Shown piece after piece: positions 25,153-34,251 of a stretch of 64,000 bases of DNA. The translations under genes and the position numbers were made by a program. Under the pieces are notes generated by a model. The model saw only the letters and a program-made list of their open reading frames with translations. It was not told the origin of the DNA and did no database searches. Position 1 is the stretch's first letter. Every line of letters starts with the position of its first letter. Origin of the DNA: Pseudomonadota bacterium (GTDB taxonomy: Bacteria > Pseudomonadota > Gammaproteobacteria > Berkiellales > Berkiellaceae); the NCBI GenBank assembly GCA_018241965.1, contig JAFECS010000027.1, positions 8,134 to 72,133 of the forward strand, written 5' to 3'.

Positions 25153-27051
25153 ATGCTAACGGCCCCTATTACGCTAACACCAGAGCAAATTCAAGATCAC
25201 AAGCATTATCTAGATTTGATGCAATCCCAATTTGGTGATCTGGGTTCAGAGAAAACCTCCATCAGAGAATTGGTAGATAATCTAAAATCCATTTCAGGGT
25301 TAACTCTTTTTATACCTCCTTCAACACTTGAAGAAATGATGAGTAGAGGGCGTCCAAAGCAAAGTGAAAATGATCAAACCAGCCCATTACAATTGGCTAT
25401 TACTTCAAGTCGTATTTGTACGCTCATTAATACAGTTTTCTTTGCCTATAGAAAAGAAATGATGCAAAGAAATGAAAAAGTATATTATGCCTGTCAAGGG
25501 TATTTGCTTCTTTTGAATACGTTATTGGGTGCCAACGTTGCTTTTCTTTATGGCAACTCTACGCAGGCCGATAGACGAGAAGAGAAAGAGAAATTTATCA
25601 ATAAATGCGCCGACTGGATGATGATTTTTGAAATGTCTTTTTTACCTTCTTTAAAAGGCACTTTTTGCCAAGATTTACGTGCAACACTAGTCAAAACAAT
25701 GATATCGTTAAAAACACCCTTGATCCCCGTTTTGCCTAATGTAGATTCCTATAAAGATCCTTATTTACTTCCCAGTGAGTTAAAAGCATTAGCAGGGCGT
25801 AAAAGTAAAAATGCTTACAATGTAGGAACCCCTTATTCAGTATTAGTAATCCATCGACAAAATGCGAATATGTTTTTTCAAATTGATCTTGAAACCTTTA
25901 AGCTCTTAAAAGAGAAGCTAGAAGATATTGTTAATAAAAAAATAACAAAGGAACAACACTTTTTATTTTATGTAAATCATGATTTGGGGCCAGTAGAATT
26001 ACTGTCTGCTAAATATAATACCCATACCAAAAAGCTGGAGCTGGTCAATATTTCTGCGGGTAATCGAATTGCCCAATATTACTTTTTATTAACCTTGATG
26101 ATGACCTTAGACCCAGCCGAGTTTCGTTATGAGCTTCTTGCCTGCCAAGCCAATCTTTTACCTAGCGAAAATTGTGCGCAATTTTACGCTTATGCCTTAA
26201 GCGGAATTTTAGCCTCAAAAACTTTTGCTAGGCTCAAAGAGGAAAAATATAGAGTATCGCAACCACGTTTTTATGATGCACATGAACAAAAAGCCGAAGA
26301 CAAGTTAGCTTTAAATGTTCAGTGGTTTGATATAACAGCATTAGGGGACAAAGCCATTATCTTGGCACCAACTTATTCAGCGATGTTTAATTTATTTAGA
26401 AAAATCTCTAGTAGCGCAGAAGATGCACATATTAAATGCCAAGATTATATGCGCAAATATCAATTGGTGGCGGGTGATATCTTTGAAGGTAACTTTAGGC
26501 ACTATTATGAGTACGCCTATCATCGTGCCAGGGTACATCTTGGTGCGCAAAGTGAACCATTAACGTGTATGCAAGTGCGTGCTCAACTGTTGGAAGAGCA
26601 TTATGATGCGCAAAAAGATGCATTGCTTGCACAAGAAATGAGGGAGAAATTTGAAGCATTATCATTGCAGGAGAAAAAACCAGCAAAACCAAGAGTAGCT
26701 TCTGATTTTCCTAATGGGCCATTCCCAATGCGACCCAGGATTGTAGAAGAAGATGGTAAAGTGATGCGCAGAGCGGCTGCGGGTTTTTGCCCATTACATG
26801 CCTTTAAATTTATGCTGACACAGCCGGAATTTTTAGCCTGTATTGATGCGTTTGACGCAAAAAGGCAATACACCCCTTTGCAAGCAGCTTTAATGCATGG
26901 GCAACCTGTCAGAGCACTATTATTATTAGAGCACAAAGCAAGTGCGACTATAACAAATCAAGGTGGTAAATCAGCTAAAGCAATTTATGCTGATTTACCT
27001 GCCGATTCTAAAATCAAACGCAATGAAAAGTTAAAAGCACTTTTGGCTTAA
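25153..27051 (+). CDS. Large hypothetical protein with C-terminal ankyrin-like repeats
   Basis: A 632-residue cytosolic-type protein without signal peptide or long membrane helices. Most of it is helical and unassigned. The C-terminal 90 residues look like ankyrin repeats: FCPLHAFKFML near 545 and QYTPLQAALMHGQPVRALLLLEHKA near 585-610, then NQGGKSAKAIY. A charged linker with EKKPAKPRV precedes them. Size, composition and the neighbouring short ankyrin gene fit the Legionellales effector style, but function is unknown. It converges on fabV, overlapping it by four bases. Confidence 0.7.
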   Translation: MLTAPITLTPEQIQDHKHYLDLMQSQFGDLGSEKTSIRELVDNLKSISGLTLFIPPSTLEEMMSRGRPKQSENDQTSPLQLAITSSRICTLINTVFFAYRKEMMQRNEKVYYACQGYLLLLNTLLGANVAFLYGNSTQADRREEKEKFINKCADWMMIFEMSFLPSLKGTFCQDLRATLVKTMISLKTPLIPVLPNVDSYKDPYLLPSELKALAGRKSKNAYNVGTPYSVLVIHRQNANMFFQIDLETFKLLKEKLEDIVNKKITKEQHFLFYVNHDLGPVELLSAKYNTHTKKLELVNISAGNRIAQYYFLLTLMMTLDPAEFRYELLACQANLLPSENCAQFYAYALSGILASKTFARLKEEKYRVSQPRFYDAHEQKAEDKLALNVQWFDITALGDKAIILAPTYSAMFNLFRKISSSAEDAHIKCQDYMRKYQLVAGDIFEGNFRHYYEYAYHRARVHLGAQSEPLTCMQVRAQLLEEHYDAQKDALLAQEMREKFEALSLQEKKPAKPRVASDFPNGPFPMRPRIVEEDGKVMRRAAAGFCPLHAFKFMLTQPEFLACIDAFDAKRQYTPLQAALMHGQPVRALLLLEHKASATITNQGGKSAKAIYADLPADSKIKRNEKLKALLA

Positions 27052-28259
27052 ACGGTTACCTCTGATGCCAAGGAAGGTATCTTAACATCCGCGTCTACTT
27101 CTTGCGTATAATCAACCCCAGGCAATTCAAAGCCAAAAAGCTTGTGAAACTCATGACGGTAACCTGCAAGATCAGATAAGCTTTCAATATTGTCGGAATT
27201 GATAGTTTCCCATAAGGCGGATATTTCATTTTGTATATCAGTGCGCATTTCCCAATCATCAAGGCGTATTAAGCCTTTATCATCGACCACCACTTTATCT
27301 GTCGCATAGAGCCTGTCTTTAAATAGCCTCACCATTTGCTCTATGCAGCCTTCGTGGCAATTTTTCGCTTTCATGATCTTATAAAGAATTGAGACATATA
27401 ATGGCACCACCGGAATAGCAGCACTGGCTTGGGTTACCAAGGCTTTGTTGACCGACACAAATGCTTGACCACTCAGTGCACTTAATTTTTGCGTTAAATT
27501 TTTTGCTGTTGTTTCAAGATCCGCTTTGGCGCGTCCGATAGCACCTTCGCGATAAATGGGATAAGTAAGAGTTGGGCCAATGTAAGAATAAGCCAGCGTT
27601 TTAACGCCTTTGCTTAAACAGTTACCTGCCAATAAGGCCTCCATCCACATTGTCCAATCTTCACCACCCATCACAGCAACGGTGTTTTCTATATCTTCTT
27701 CTGTGGCAGGTTGCAAGGTGACTTCGCTGATTTTACCAGACATCACATCGACTGTTTTACTGGTGTAAGGTTTGCCAATGGGTTTTAATACTGAATTATG
27801 AATTTTACCGGTTTTAGGGTGAATACGTCTTGGGGAAGCTAAACTATAAATCACTAAATCCACTTCACCTTGCCAGTCTTGCTGAATTAATTGAACTGTT
27901 TTTGCTTTAATGTCATCCGAAAAAGCATCGCCGTTAATGCTCTTAGCATAAAGGCCTGCTGCTTGCGCTTTTTGTTCAAAGGCAGCGCTATTATACCAAC
28001 CCGCTGTGGCAGTACGTTTACTATCAGGCTCTTTTTCAAAGAACACTCCAATGGTTTTGGCATTTGCCCCAAAAGCTGCAGCGATACGACTGGCCAAACC
28101 GTAGCCTGTGGAGGCGCCTATAATAAGTACCTTTTTGGGGCCATTTTTTAGCTGGCCTTGCTCTTTAGCAAATTGAATTTGCTCAAGGACATGTTGCATG
28201 CAACCGGTAGGATGAGCGGTGGTACAAATAAAGCCGCGGATTTTAGGTTGGATGATCAT
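27048..28259 (-). CDS. fabV: Trans-2-enoyl-ACP reductase FabV
   Basis: FabV performs the last, NADH-dependent step of fatty-acid elongation and is a triclosan-insensitive alternative to FabI. The 403-residue protein has the N-terminal family block IIQPKIRGFICTTAHPTGC, a cofactor motif IGASTGYGLASR (47-58), and the Y-x8-K catalytic pair Y236/K245. Its length is typical. AGGAG lies five bases before ATG. It is a single gene. Confidence 0.95.
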   Translation of the reverse strand: MIIQPKIRGFICTTAHPTGCMQHVLEQIQFAKEQGQLKNGPKKVLIIGASTGYGLASRIAAAFGANAKTIGVFFEKEPDSKRTATAGWYNSAAFEQKAQAAGLYAKSINGDAFSDDIKAKTVQLIQQDWQGEVDLVIYSLASPRRIHPKTGKIHNSVLKPIGKPYTSKTVDVMSGKISEVTLQPATEEDIENTVAVMGGEDWTMWMEALLAGNCLSKGVKTLAYSYIGPTLTYPIYREGAIGRAKADLETTAKNLTQKLSALSGQAFVSVNKALVTQASAAIPVVPLYVSILYKIMKAKNCHEGCIEQMVRLFKDRLYATDKVVVDDKGLIRLDDWEMRTDIQNEISALWETINSDNIESLSDLAGYRHEFHKLFGFELPGVDYTQEVDADVKIPSLASEVTV

Positions 28260-28490
28260 GCATGCTCCTTGAGGGTATAAAATAAAAGAGCCTCATTCTA
28301 AGATGTTTGTATAAAAAATTGAATGACTTATTTACGTATAAGTTATATAACTTCCATTGTTTTTGTGTCGCCCTTTATCTTTTGGCTTCTACCATTTGTC
28401 CTAAATCAGCGCTTTTGTGTTGCTGCTAGCACGTTCAAGTTGGTACGTTGGGCGCGGATTAAAAAACAAAATTAAATAAGGGGAAATGAC

Positions 28491-28994
28491 ATGTTAAATC
28501 GTGGTCCAAATCGTACCGTTGTTGTTCAAACACCTGATGTTACCTTGGTAGGCGCGCCTCCTGCACCTATGCCGCAAGTCGTTATTGTTCGACAAACACC
28601 CGTTGTGCCTGCTGCCGTAGTAGTTGCGCCAAGAGTACCTGTTCCGCCGCCTGCTGCTGTTGTTGTGCGTCATCAACCTTTGCCACCACCTGTCGCTGTT
28701 GTTGCGCCTAATCCTGTTGCAGCTGTGCTAAATGCTGCTGCTGTTGTGGCTGCGGCGCTTGCGCCACATCCTGCACCTGTTGTTCATCGTCGAATAGTGC
28801 ATGCACATCGCCACCAGCCTGTTCATCGACCAGGCACAGGGTTGCCAGCAAATGCGGGAATTCATAAACCACCGCACACGCATCATGCCAGAGTAATGCA
28901 TGTTCAGCGTGCCCATGCGCCAATTGTAGCATCACAGGGTGCGGTGATTACAAAAGAAACTGACGGTACCACCAGAGTGCGTCGTAAGAGGTAA
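28491..28994 (+). CDS. Low-complexity Pro/Ala/Val- and His-rich protein
   Basis: A 167-residue protein of strongly biased composition. Residues 1-95 are Pro/Ala/Val-rich with repeated VVxxPxVP-like phrases. Residues 96-150 hold about fifteen histidines (for example HRRIVHAHRHQPVHRP), and the end is basic (VRRKR). No signal peptide or known domain. The start has AGGGGA at good spacing, and a strong terminator follows, which supports a real gene. A structural or metal-binding role could be imagined from the histidines. About 230 bases upstream contain no other gene. Confidence 0.6.
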   Translation: MLNRGPNRTVVVQTPDVTLVGAPPAPMPQVVIVRQTPVVPAAVVVAPRVPVPPPAAVVVRHQPLPPPVAVVAPNPVAAVLNAAAVVAAALAPHPAPVVHRRIVHAHRHQPVHRPGTGLPANAGIHKPPHTHHARVMHVQRAHAPIVASQGAVITKETDGTTRVRRKR

Positions 28995-28997
28995 AAA

Positions 28998-29020
28998 GTG
29001 GGGCGCAAAGCCCCATTTTT
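28998..29020 (+). terminator. Rho-independent terminator
   Basis: TGGGGC-GCAAA-GCCCCA (28999-29015) is followed by TTTTT, directly after the stop codon of the His-rich gene. It may also serve the convergent SDR gene on the other strand. Confidence 0.9.
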
Positions 29021-29027
29021 ATAATGG

Positions 29028-29834
29028 TTATTTATATTTTTTTATTGCAAGCCTTTTCAAAAACCACAAATAAAACCCCGGGAAAAACCGATGTATCAAA
29101 ACGCCAAATTTTCCGCTTAAAGTAAACAATTTTTCGCGCTTTCTGGCGCGAATGGCTTTAAAAATTATTCTGGCGGCTTTATCTGCAGTCATGCTTAAAC
29201 CTGGTGGTGGTTTTGATCGTAAGCCTGGCTGATACTGACCTAAATTATTGATATCGCGAAATTCTGAAGTGATATAACCAGGCATGATGTGCGTGACGCT
29301 AATGTCAAAGGGGGCAAGCTCCATGTATAAGGTTTCAGCTAAAGCGCAAACGGCATGTTTGCTCATGGCATAAGCGCTATAAGTGGGTAAATTGATTTTA
29401 CCTAACGCGCTGCCAATCAGCACTAATCTTCCTTTTGTTTGTTTTAAATCACTGAGGGTGGCATAAAAGGTGCGTAACACGCCATAAACATTGGTTTCAA
29501 ACTGACGTTTGAAATCCTCTACATTTAAATTTTCCGTGTAGCCAATTACGCCAAAGCCAGCATTGGCTATTACGACATCGATGGGGCCAAGTTGTTGATG
29601 TATACTTTCAAGGCAACGGTTCAGATCTTCGTCCTTAGTTACATCGCACTGTAATGCTATGGCTGTAGTTGGTAAAGTTTTCGCCAGTGCTTCAAGCCTA
29701 TCGAGTCGTCTGCCTAGTAGAGCGAGCTTAGCTTCCTTTTGGGCAAAGACTTTTGCCAGGGCCTCGCCAATACCCGATGAGGCGCCAGTGATTAAAACCA
29801 CTTTGTCTTTAAAGTTTTTATCATTTTTTTTCAT
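29028..29834 (-). CDS. Short-chain dehydrogenase/reductase
   Basis: A roughly 268-residue NAD(P)-dependent oxidoreductase of the classical SDR type. TGASSGIG (16-23) binds the cofactor, NAG occurs near 91-93, and the catalytic residues are S142, Y155 and K159 (YAMSK). The C-terminal part contains a hydrophobic-aromatic segment (HRFFPGFYLWFLKRL) that could touch a membrane, as in DltE/SDR7-like members. The substrate is unknown. ATG at 29834 is chosen; an in-frame TTG lies six codons upstream. It diverges from the DUF4442 gene. Confidence 0.88.
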   Translation of the reverse strand: MKKNDKNFKDKVVLITGASSGIGEALAKVFAQKEAKLALLGRRLDRLEALAKTLPTTAIALQCDVTKDEDLNRCLESIHQQLGPIDVVIANAGFGVIGYTENLNVEDFKRQFETNVYGVLRTFYATLSDLKQTKGRLVLIGSALGKINLPTYSAYAMSKHAVCALAETLYMELAPFDISVTHIMPGYITSEFRDINNLGQYQPGLRSKPPPGLSMTADKAARIIFKAIRARKREKLFTLSGKFGVLIHRFFPGFYLWFLKRLAIKKYK

Positions 29835-29921
29835 GCAAGCATTTTGCCTCAATTTGCAAAATGGGAGAAGATGAAATTTATTTTAAAGGTATGTTTAGTA
29901 AATATAGTAAGAGATCAAACA

Positions 29922-30404
29922 ATGAAGACACTGTGGAAACAAACTTTGCAATTATGGTTTTTTGGCTTTTTCAAAGTGCCGTTGATTTTCTGGTTACGCC
30001 CCAAAGTGCTTTGTTTATCACCCGAAAAAGCAGTGATTAAAATCCCCTTAAAGTGCCGCGCAAAGAACCATTTAAATTCGATGTACTTTGGCGCGTTGTG
30101 TGTTGGTGCAGATATCGCTGGCGGCATACAAGTGATGAATGTGGTGGGGGGAGATTTAAAAAAAATCTCTTTTGCATTTAAAGATGTTCATGGAGAGTTT
30201 TTAAAGCGCGCTGAAAGTGATGTTTATTTTACTTGTACAGATGGTCAAGCAATTCAAGAGACGCTTAAAAAGAGTTTTGCTTCAAAGGAGCGCGAAGAAA
30301 CCAAGGTGCAGGTGATTGCGACCACACCCAAGCTTACAGGGGAAGAGCCAGTTGCACGCTTTACCCTCACGTTTTCTGTGAAATACAGGCCACCTAAAGG
30401 TTAG
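29922..30404 (+). CDS. DUF4442 hotdog-fold protein
   Basis: A roughly 160-residue protein with the DUF4442 pattern: an N-terminal aromatic helix with WFFGFFKVPLIFWLRP, then KNHLNSMYFGALCVGADIAGG, the conserved core of this thioesterase-like hotdog family, and a beta-rich C-terminal half. Enzyme activity is not established. ATG at 29922 has GAG upstream at moderate spacing; longer in-frame starts at 29844 or 29871 are possible but would add non-conserved residues. It converges with the stress-protein gene, overlapping it by four bases. Confidence 0.78.
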   Translation: MKTLWKQTLQLWFFGFFKVPLIFWLRPKVLCLSPEKAVIKIPLKCRAKNHLNSMYFGALCVGADIAGGIQVMNVVGGDLKKISFAFKDVHGEFLKRAESDVYFTCTDGQAIQETLKKSFASKEREETKVQVIATTPKLTGEEPVARFTLTFSVKYRPPKG

Positions 30405-30853
30405 CTGCCACGTACCAGCAGCACGGGCATGGGGGCGATGCGAATTACGCCTTCGGCAACTGAGCCAAGCATAAAATGATGAAAGCCTTGACGTCCATGC
30501 GTGCCGATAATAATCAGATCAGCGGGCCAGCTTTTAGCTTCAGAAACAATTTGTTCTGGGAGCCTAGCATGAGGTGTTGCTTCCAGTAAACGGGTTTCGA
30601 AGTTTGAGATCTGTTCTTGATGCAATTCGATTTCAATGTTTTGTAATAAGGCTAATTGTGCATTTTCAAAAACTTCTTGAGTGTCTTTAGGATAGATTGC
30701 TTTACCATCCCAATCGATAAAAAACTCATTACCCACATGTAAAAAGCGCAAAAATACCTTCGATGAAGCTTTGGCAAACTTCTTTGCTTCTTTGATGGCT
30801 AATTTTGAAGTGGTACTTTCATCGACCGCCACTAATATGTTTTTATAAATCAT
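30401..30853 (-). CDS. Universal stress protein, UspA family
   Basis: A 150-residue nucleotide-binding stress protein. The N-terminus YKNILVAVDES and the C-terminal ATP-binding pattern G-x2-G-x9-G-S (GTHGRQGFHHFMLGS, about 116-130) identify it as the ATP-binding type. Members respond to starvation and other stress; the partner here is unknown. It is a single gene, ending four bases into the convergent DUF4442 gene. Confidence 0.92.
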   Translation of the reverse strand: MIYKNILVAVDESTTSKLAIKEAKKFAKASSKVFLRFLHVGNEFFIDWDGKAIYPKDTQEVFENAQLALLQNIEIELHQEQISNFETRLLEATPHARLPEQIVSEAKSWPADLIIIGTHGRQGFHHFMLGSVAEGVIRIAPMPVLLVRGS

Positions 30854-31027
30854 AATGAAACCTTCTGATTGCTGTCCTTTATTTCGGCAAAATAATCATA
30901 GCCAATAGGCGATGTTACACACAACCCAATAATCAATGTTAGTTTAATAAGCAAATTATTGGTTTATTTTATAGTGGCCTCTATTTTGTGTATGATGGCG
31001 AACATTAATTCTATGAGGATGCCTATC

Positions 31028-31570
31028 ATGACTTTAGCGCGCGTTCTTCGTTATCCACATCAAGATCTTCGCAAAATGGCACAACCAGTGATCCAATTTG
31101 ATGATTCTTTGAAAGATACTTTGGCGAACCTTTTTGAAGTGCTTTATGCCCACCATGGGTGGGGTTTAGCTGCTACCCAAGTTGGGATAATGTCGCAAAT
31201 TGTAGTAATGGATATTTCGCCAGATCAAAATCAACCGATGTATTTTATTAACCCAAAAATTGTGGCAGAAGAAGGGGAAGTAGAGAGTGAAGAAGACAAC
31301 TTATCATTCCCAGGGGTGTACATTAAAATCAAGCGCGCTAAAAAAATCGAACTGCAATTCCAAGATGAATCAGGAAATCCCCAAACCCAAATCTTTGAAG
31401 GATTACTTAGCTGTTGTATTCAACAAAAAGTCGATTCTCTCAATGGTAAGCTCTTTATTGATCACTTGTCTGCGCTCAAGCGCACGCGATTATTAGCCAA
31501 ATATAATAAAATGAAGCACCATACGCATTCACAGGCTTGTGGGCATGGCTGTGATGATCATCATCATTGA
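31028..31570 (+). CDS. Peptide deformylase homologue without metal ligands
   Basis: A 180-residue protein with the deformylase fold sequence throughout. Motif I reads GWGLAATQ (44-51). Motif II, normally EGCLS, reads EDNLS, so N91 replaces the metal-binding Cys. Motif III, normally HEIDH, reads QKVDS, so Q133, K134 and S137 replace both His ligands and the catalytic Glu. The surrounding LNGKLFIDHLS is intact. Catalysis as a deformylase is therefore not expected. The C-terminus adds a His/Cys-rich tail (HHTHSQACGHGCDDHHH, 164-180) that may bind metal. ATG at 31028 is chosen because GAGGAT precedes it and family members begin near this point. Confidence 0.85.
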   Translation: MTLARVLRYPHQDLRKMAQPVIQFDDSLKDTLANLFEVLYAHHGWGLAATQVGIMSQIVVMDISPDQNQPMYFINPKIVAEEGEVESEEDNLSFPGVYIKIKRAKKIELQFQDESGNPQTQIFEGLLSCCIQQKVDSLNGKLFIDHLSALKRTRLLAKYNKMKHHTHSQACGHGCDDHHH

Positions 31571-31589
31571 TTTGATTGTTTAAGAAATT

Positions 31590-31701
31590 TCCCCTCATCC
31601 GGCCGTTGGCCACCTTCTCCCTCAAGGGGAGAAGGTAAGAAACCAAAAATTTGAGATCTTATTCCCTCTCCCCTTGAGGGAGAGGGTTAGGGTGAGGGGT
31701 A
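31590..31701. repeat. Intergenic palindromic repeat
   Basis: CTTCTCCC/GGGAGAAG (about 31614-31635) and CCCTCTCCC/GGGAGAGGG (31664-31686) form two stems. An outer CCCCTCA (31591-31597)/TGAGGGG (31693-31699) encloses both. The two inner stems are also inverted copies of each other. The style is that of dispersed intergenic repeats in many proteobacteria. It sits between convergent genes and may terminate both. Confidence 0.75.
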
Positions 31702-31708
31702 TTAATAA

Positions 31709-32029
31709 TTATTCGTAATAATATTCTCTAATTTCGCAATAATCATCGTAACAAACTTCTTCTTCAAAGTACTCACGCGCTGGAGCAGGTCCTTTTCGCA
31801 CAGCCCGTGGTTGATTGTTGGTGCTTTGCATAGCGCCGCCTAAGGCACCAATACCTGCGCCAATCATCGCGCCTTCGCCAGCATGACCTGAAAGTGAGCC
31901 TAACGCTGCCCCGCCAACTGCGCCTAGGGCTGAGCCACTTAATACGCCTTGCTCTTCGGGGGTCATATTAGTGCAACCCACCAATAGCGCCAAAGACAAC
32001 CCACAAAGTAGTGTACTTACAATCTTCAT
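31709..32029 (-). CDS. Glycine-zipper lipoprotein with C-terminal CxxxxC
   Basis: A 106-residue lipoprotein. The signal peptide ends in the lipobox LVGC with C19 as the lipidated residue. Residues 30-66 form a glycine-zipper region (GSALGAVGGAALGSLSG and GAMIGAGIGALGGAM), as in 17-kDa surface antigens. The tail is acidic and Tyr-rich and contains CYDDYC (C-x4-C). GGAG lies before the ATG. It is likely an outer-membrane lipoprotein of unknown role, and shares the C-x4-C tail feature with two other small lipoproteins in this window. Confidence 0.85.
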   Translation of the reverse strand: MKIVSTLLCGLSLALLVGCTNMTPEEQGVLSGSALGAVGGAALGSLSGHAGEGAMIGAGIGALGGAMQSTNNQPRAVRKGPAPAREYFEEEVCYDDYCEIREYYYE

Positions 32030-32214
32030 CGTGAAAACTCCATAAGTTTAAGAAAAAATGAATATTTTTAAGAATTTGGGGCAAATCTACACCATTCCAA
32101 AATCTTTGTCTAGCAAGGGGATTTAAGGAAAAAACCAGAGAATGTTCATGGTTTTGAACTTTAATAACGATCAAAAAGTCATACTAATATTAATCAGAAT
32201 TAACGGTAGTGCCC

Positions 32215-34251
32215 ATGCCAGATATAAGAACTCGCCGCGCACCTCCAGTAGCCCTGGGCTATCTATTGTCAGAGATCACTATACCTCAGGATTTCGCTTT
32301 TTCTCAGCAGAGCTTAGAAAAATTAGATATTAAAGCAAAATCTGCCAGGCATCATATTACCGAAGACTTACAAATTAAAGAGCTGCTGTTACGCCTGCCA
32401 AAACAAGGGTTGAATTCAAAACTAAATCCTCAATCTGACAAAGCTGCCTATGATAAATGGATTGTTGATCTTAATATATCCACACTAATAGATAGAAAAT
32501 TGATTGAATTTTTAAATCAAGAAGCCATACAAATTTTTCGTCGACATCAAGAAGCAAAAATGACGGCGTTACACCATAGAGATCTCATGTTAAAGAAATT
32601 AGCTGAAAAATTACAACAACAAGATTCTGATTATGAAAAAGAAAGAGATGCAATGCTGCAAAGGCTATATGACACATTGTCACAATTAGACAATTCTGTT
32701 ATTAAATTATTAGAAGATTGTGTAAATCAAATTAATTTTCTCAATGATAAAATTGAGAAAATTAACAAGCAAAAAGAAATGATTTATCAAAATTTGGGTA
32801 GCGATGTTCTCAAAACTTTTGGAAACGTATTTCGCCTGGATCCAAACTTGCCACCAGAGAAGCAAGCAGCAATAAAACAGGAGCTGGGTCAAGCTTTTAA
32901 TAATGAAATTATTCCTTTGCATAATGAGTTAAATCAACATGAGGATAATGAAAAGAAAATAAAGCTGCAAAGAGAAAAATCGAGCAAGGTTTTGAATATG
33001 ATGGCTCATGGTAAAGATTCACCAGCTGAAGATATGTTAGATGTACTTCACGAGCTAGTAACGCCGGTTCAAGAAGGGGATCAAGAGGATTTTCGCGAGC
33101 GTGCACAAAAACTTGTTGATGCCAAACAAGAAGAACTCAATAAACAACTAGAAGTATATGACCCTCGTGTTGATATGCCTCCAATCCTTACTTCAGAAGA
33201 TAAAACTATGACTGATGAAGAGTACCAAAAAATTCGTTATCAGGTAAATCCAGAAGTGGAAAGAGAAAAGCAAAGACAAAAAGAAATAGAAGATGAAGAA
33301 AAACAAGTTGCTGAGTTAATGCATGAAGTAGAAAGATTAGCTGCAGCAACAGAGGCCAAGCAATTAAATCCTGATAGTCCAGTGAATATAGATGCCTTAG
33401 AAACAGAAACTGATCGCAGGAAAGCAGAAGAACAACGTAGAAAAGAAGAAGAAGCAAAGGCGCTTGCTGAATTACAAGCAAATTGGGATACTAATGTGGA
33501 ATATGGGCCGCCTACCTTTCATGAGCATTTAACAAATAAATATGATGTTGAATTACCACTGATTACAGGCGTTATGGATGAAAAACTACAAATTGAAATT
33601 GAAAACATGGTGAAGAAAGACAAACTAGAACAACAAAAAAAGCAATTAAAGGAAAAGTTAGCACAGTTCCAGGATAAAGCAAAGGATGTAAAAGAAGCTA
33701 AGGAAGTACTTGAGCTTAAAAAAGCAAAGATATTGAATATTAAAGACAAATTAGTACAAAAGAACCCTGATAAAGTTGAGAGATTAAATCAACAGATAAA
33801 AGATCAAGAAGAAGAATTAATAGCATTAAATGAAAACATGCTTAAACTTCAAGAAAAACTACAAATAAAAGTTGCCAAATTGTATAGCCTTTGTGACCCA
33901 ACATCGCCTGCGCTAGATGCGGCGCAAGCTGCAGCAATGGCGGCTGATGTAAGAGCTGGGTTAAACCAACACCCCAATTTTGGTAAAAGTGCTCAAGAGC
34001 AAATAAGAGCTTGTGAAGCTTCAGTCGAAGAATGCGAAGAGCAAATAAAAGCTTGCCAAAGAGCAGCCGCAGATGCCATGGAAAAAGTAGCACACGCAAG
34101 AGTTGAATTGATAAGTGAATGCGAAGTCGCTGGTGCGTCAGCTTCGGCAGGGACGTCACCCAATCCAAGAATAGAAGAATTAAGCGCGATGGTACAAGCT
34201 AGATCAGCCGGGGACGTTGTTCAAAAGAGAACGAACTCAATGGAAAAATAG
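32215..34251 (+). CDS. Large coiled-coil protein
   Basis: A protein of about 678 residues dominated by long heptad-like, charged helices (about 95-270, 345-425 and 455-545), rich in Glu, Lys and Gln. There is no signal peptide or membrane segment. The C-terminal part contains a Cys/Glu-rich helix (CEASVEECEEQIKACQRAA near 600). The translation start is uncertain: ATG 32215, or GTG 32209 two codons earlier, with a weak ribosome site. Large coiled-coil proteins of this kind are frequent among Legionellales effectors, but nothing specific identifies its role. Its last 53 bases overlap the convergent neighbour. Confidence 0.75.
   Translation: MPDIRTRRAPPVALGYLLSEITIPQDFAFSQQSLEKLDIKAKSARHHITEDLQIKELLLRLPKQGLNSKLNPQSDKAAYDKWIVDLNISTLIDRKLIEFLNQEAIQIFRRHQEAKMTALHHRDLMLKKLAEKLQQQDSDYEKERDAMLQRLYDTLSQLDNSVIKLLEDCVNQINFLNDKIEKINKQKEMIYQNLGSDVLKTFGNVFRLDPNLPPEKQAAIKQELGQAFNNEIIPLHNELNQHEDNEKKIKLQREKSSKVLNMMAHGKDSPAEDMLDVLHELVTPVQEGDQEDFRERAQKLVDAKQEELNKQLEVYDPRVDMPPILTSEDKTMTDEEYQKIRYQVNPEVEREKQRQKEIEDEEKQVAELMHEVERLAAATEAKQLNPDSPVNIDALETETDRRKAEEQRRKEEEAKALAELQANWDTNVEYGPPTFHEHLTNKYDVELPLITGVMDEKLQIEIENMVKKDKLEQQKKQLKEKLAQFQDKAKDVKEAKEVLELKKAKILNIKDKLVQKNPDKVERLNQQIKDQEEELIALNENMLKLQEKLQIKVAKLYSLCDPTSPALDAAQAAAMAADVRAGLNQHPNFGKSAQEQIRACEASVEECEEQIKACQRAAADAMEKVAHARVELISECEVAGASASAGTSPNPRIEELSAMVQARSAGDVVQKRTNSMEK

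Noticed and set aside
31028-31570. Annotation as a functional peptide deformylase (def)
   Set aside because: All metal ligands and the catalytic Glu are replaced; homology is kept in the call but not the function.
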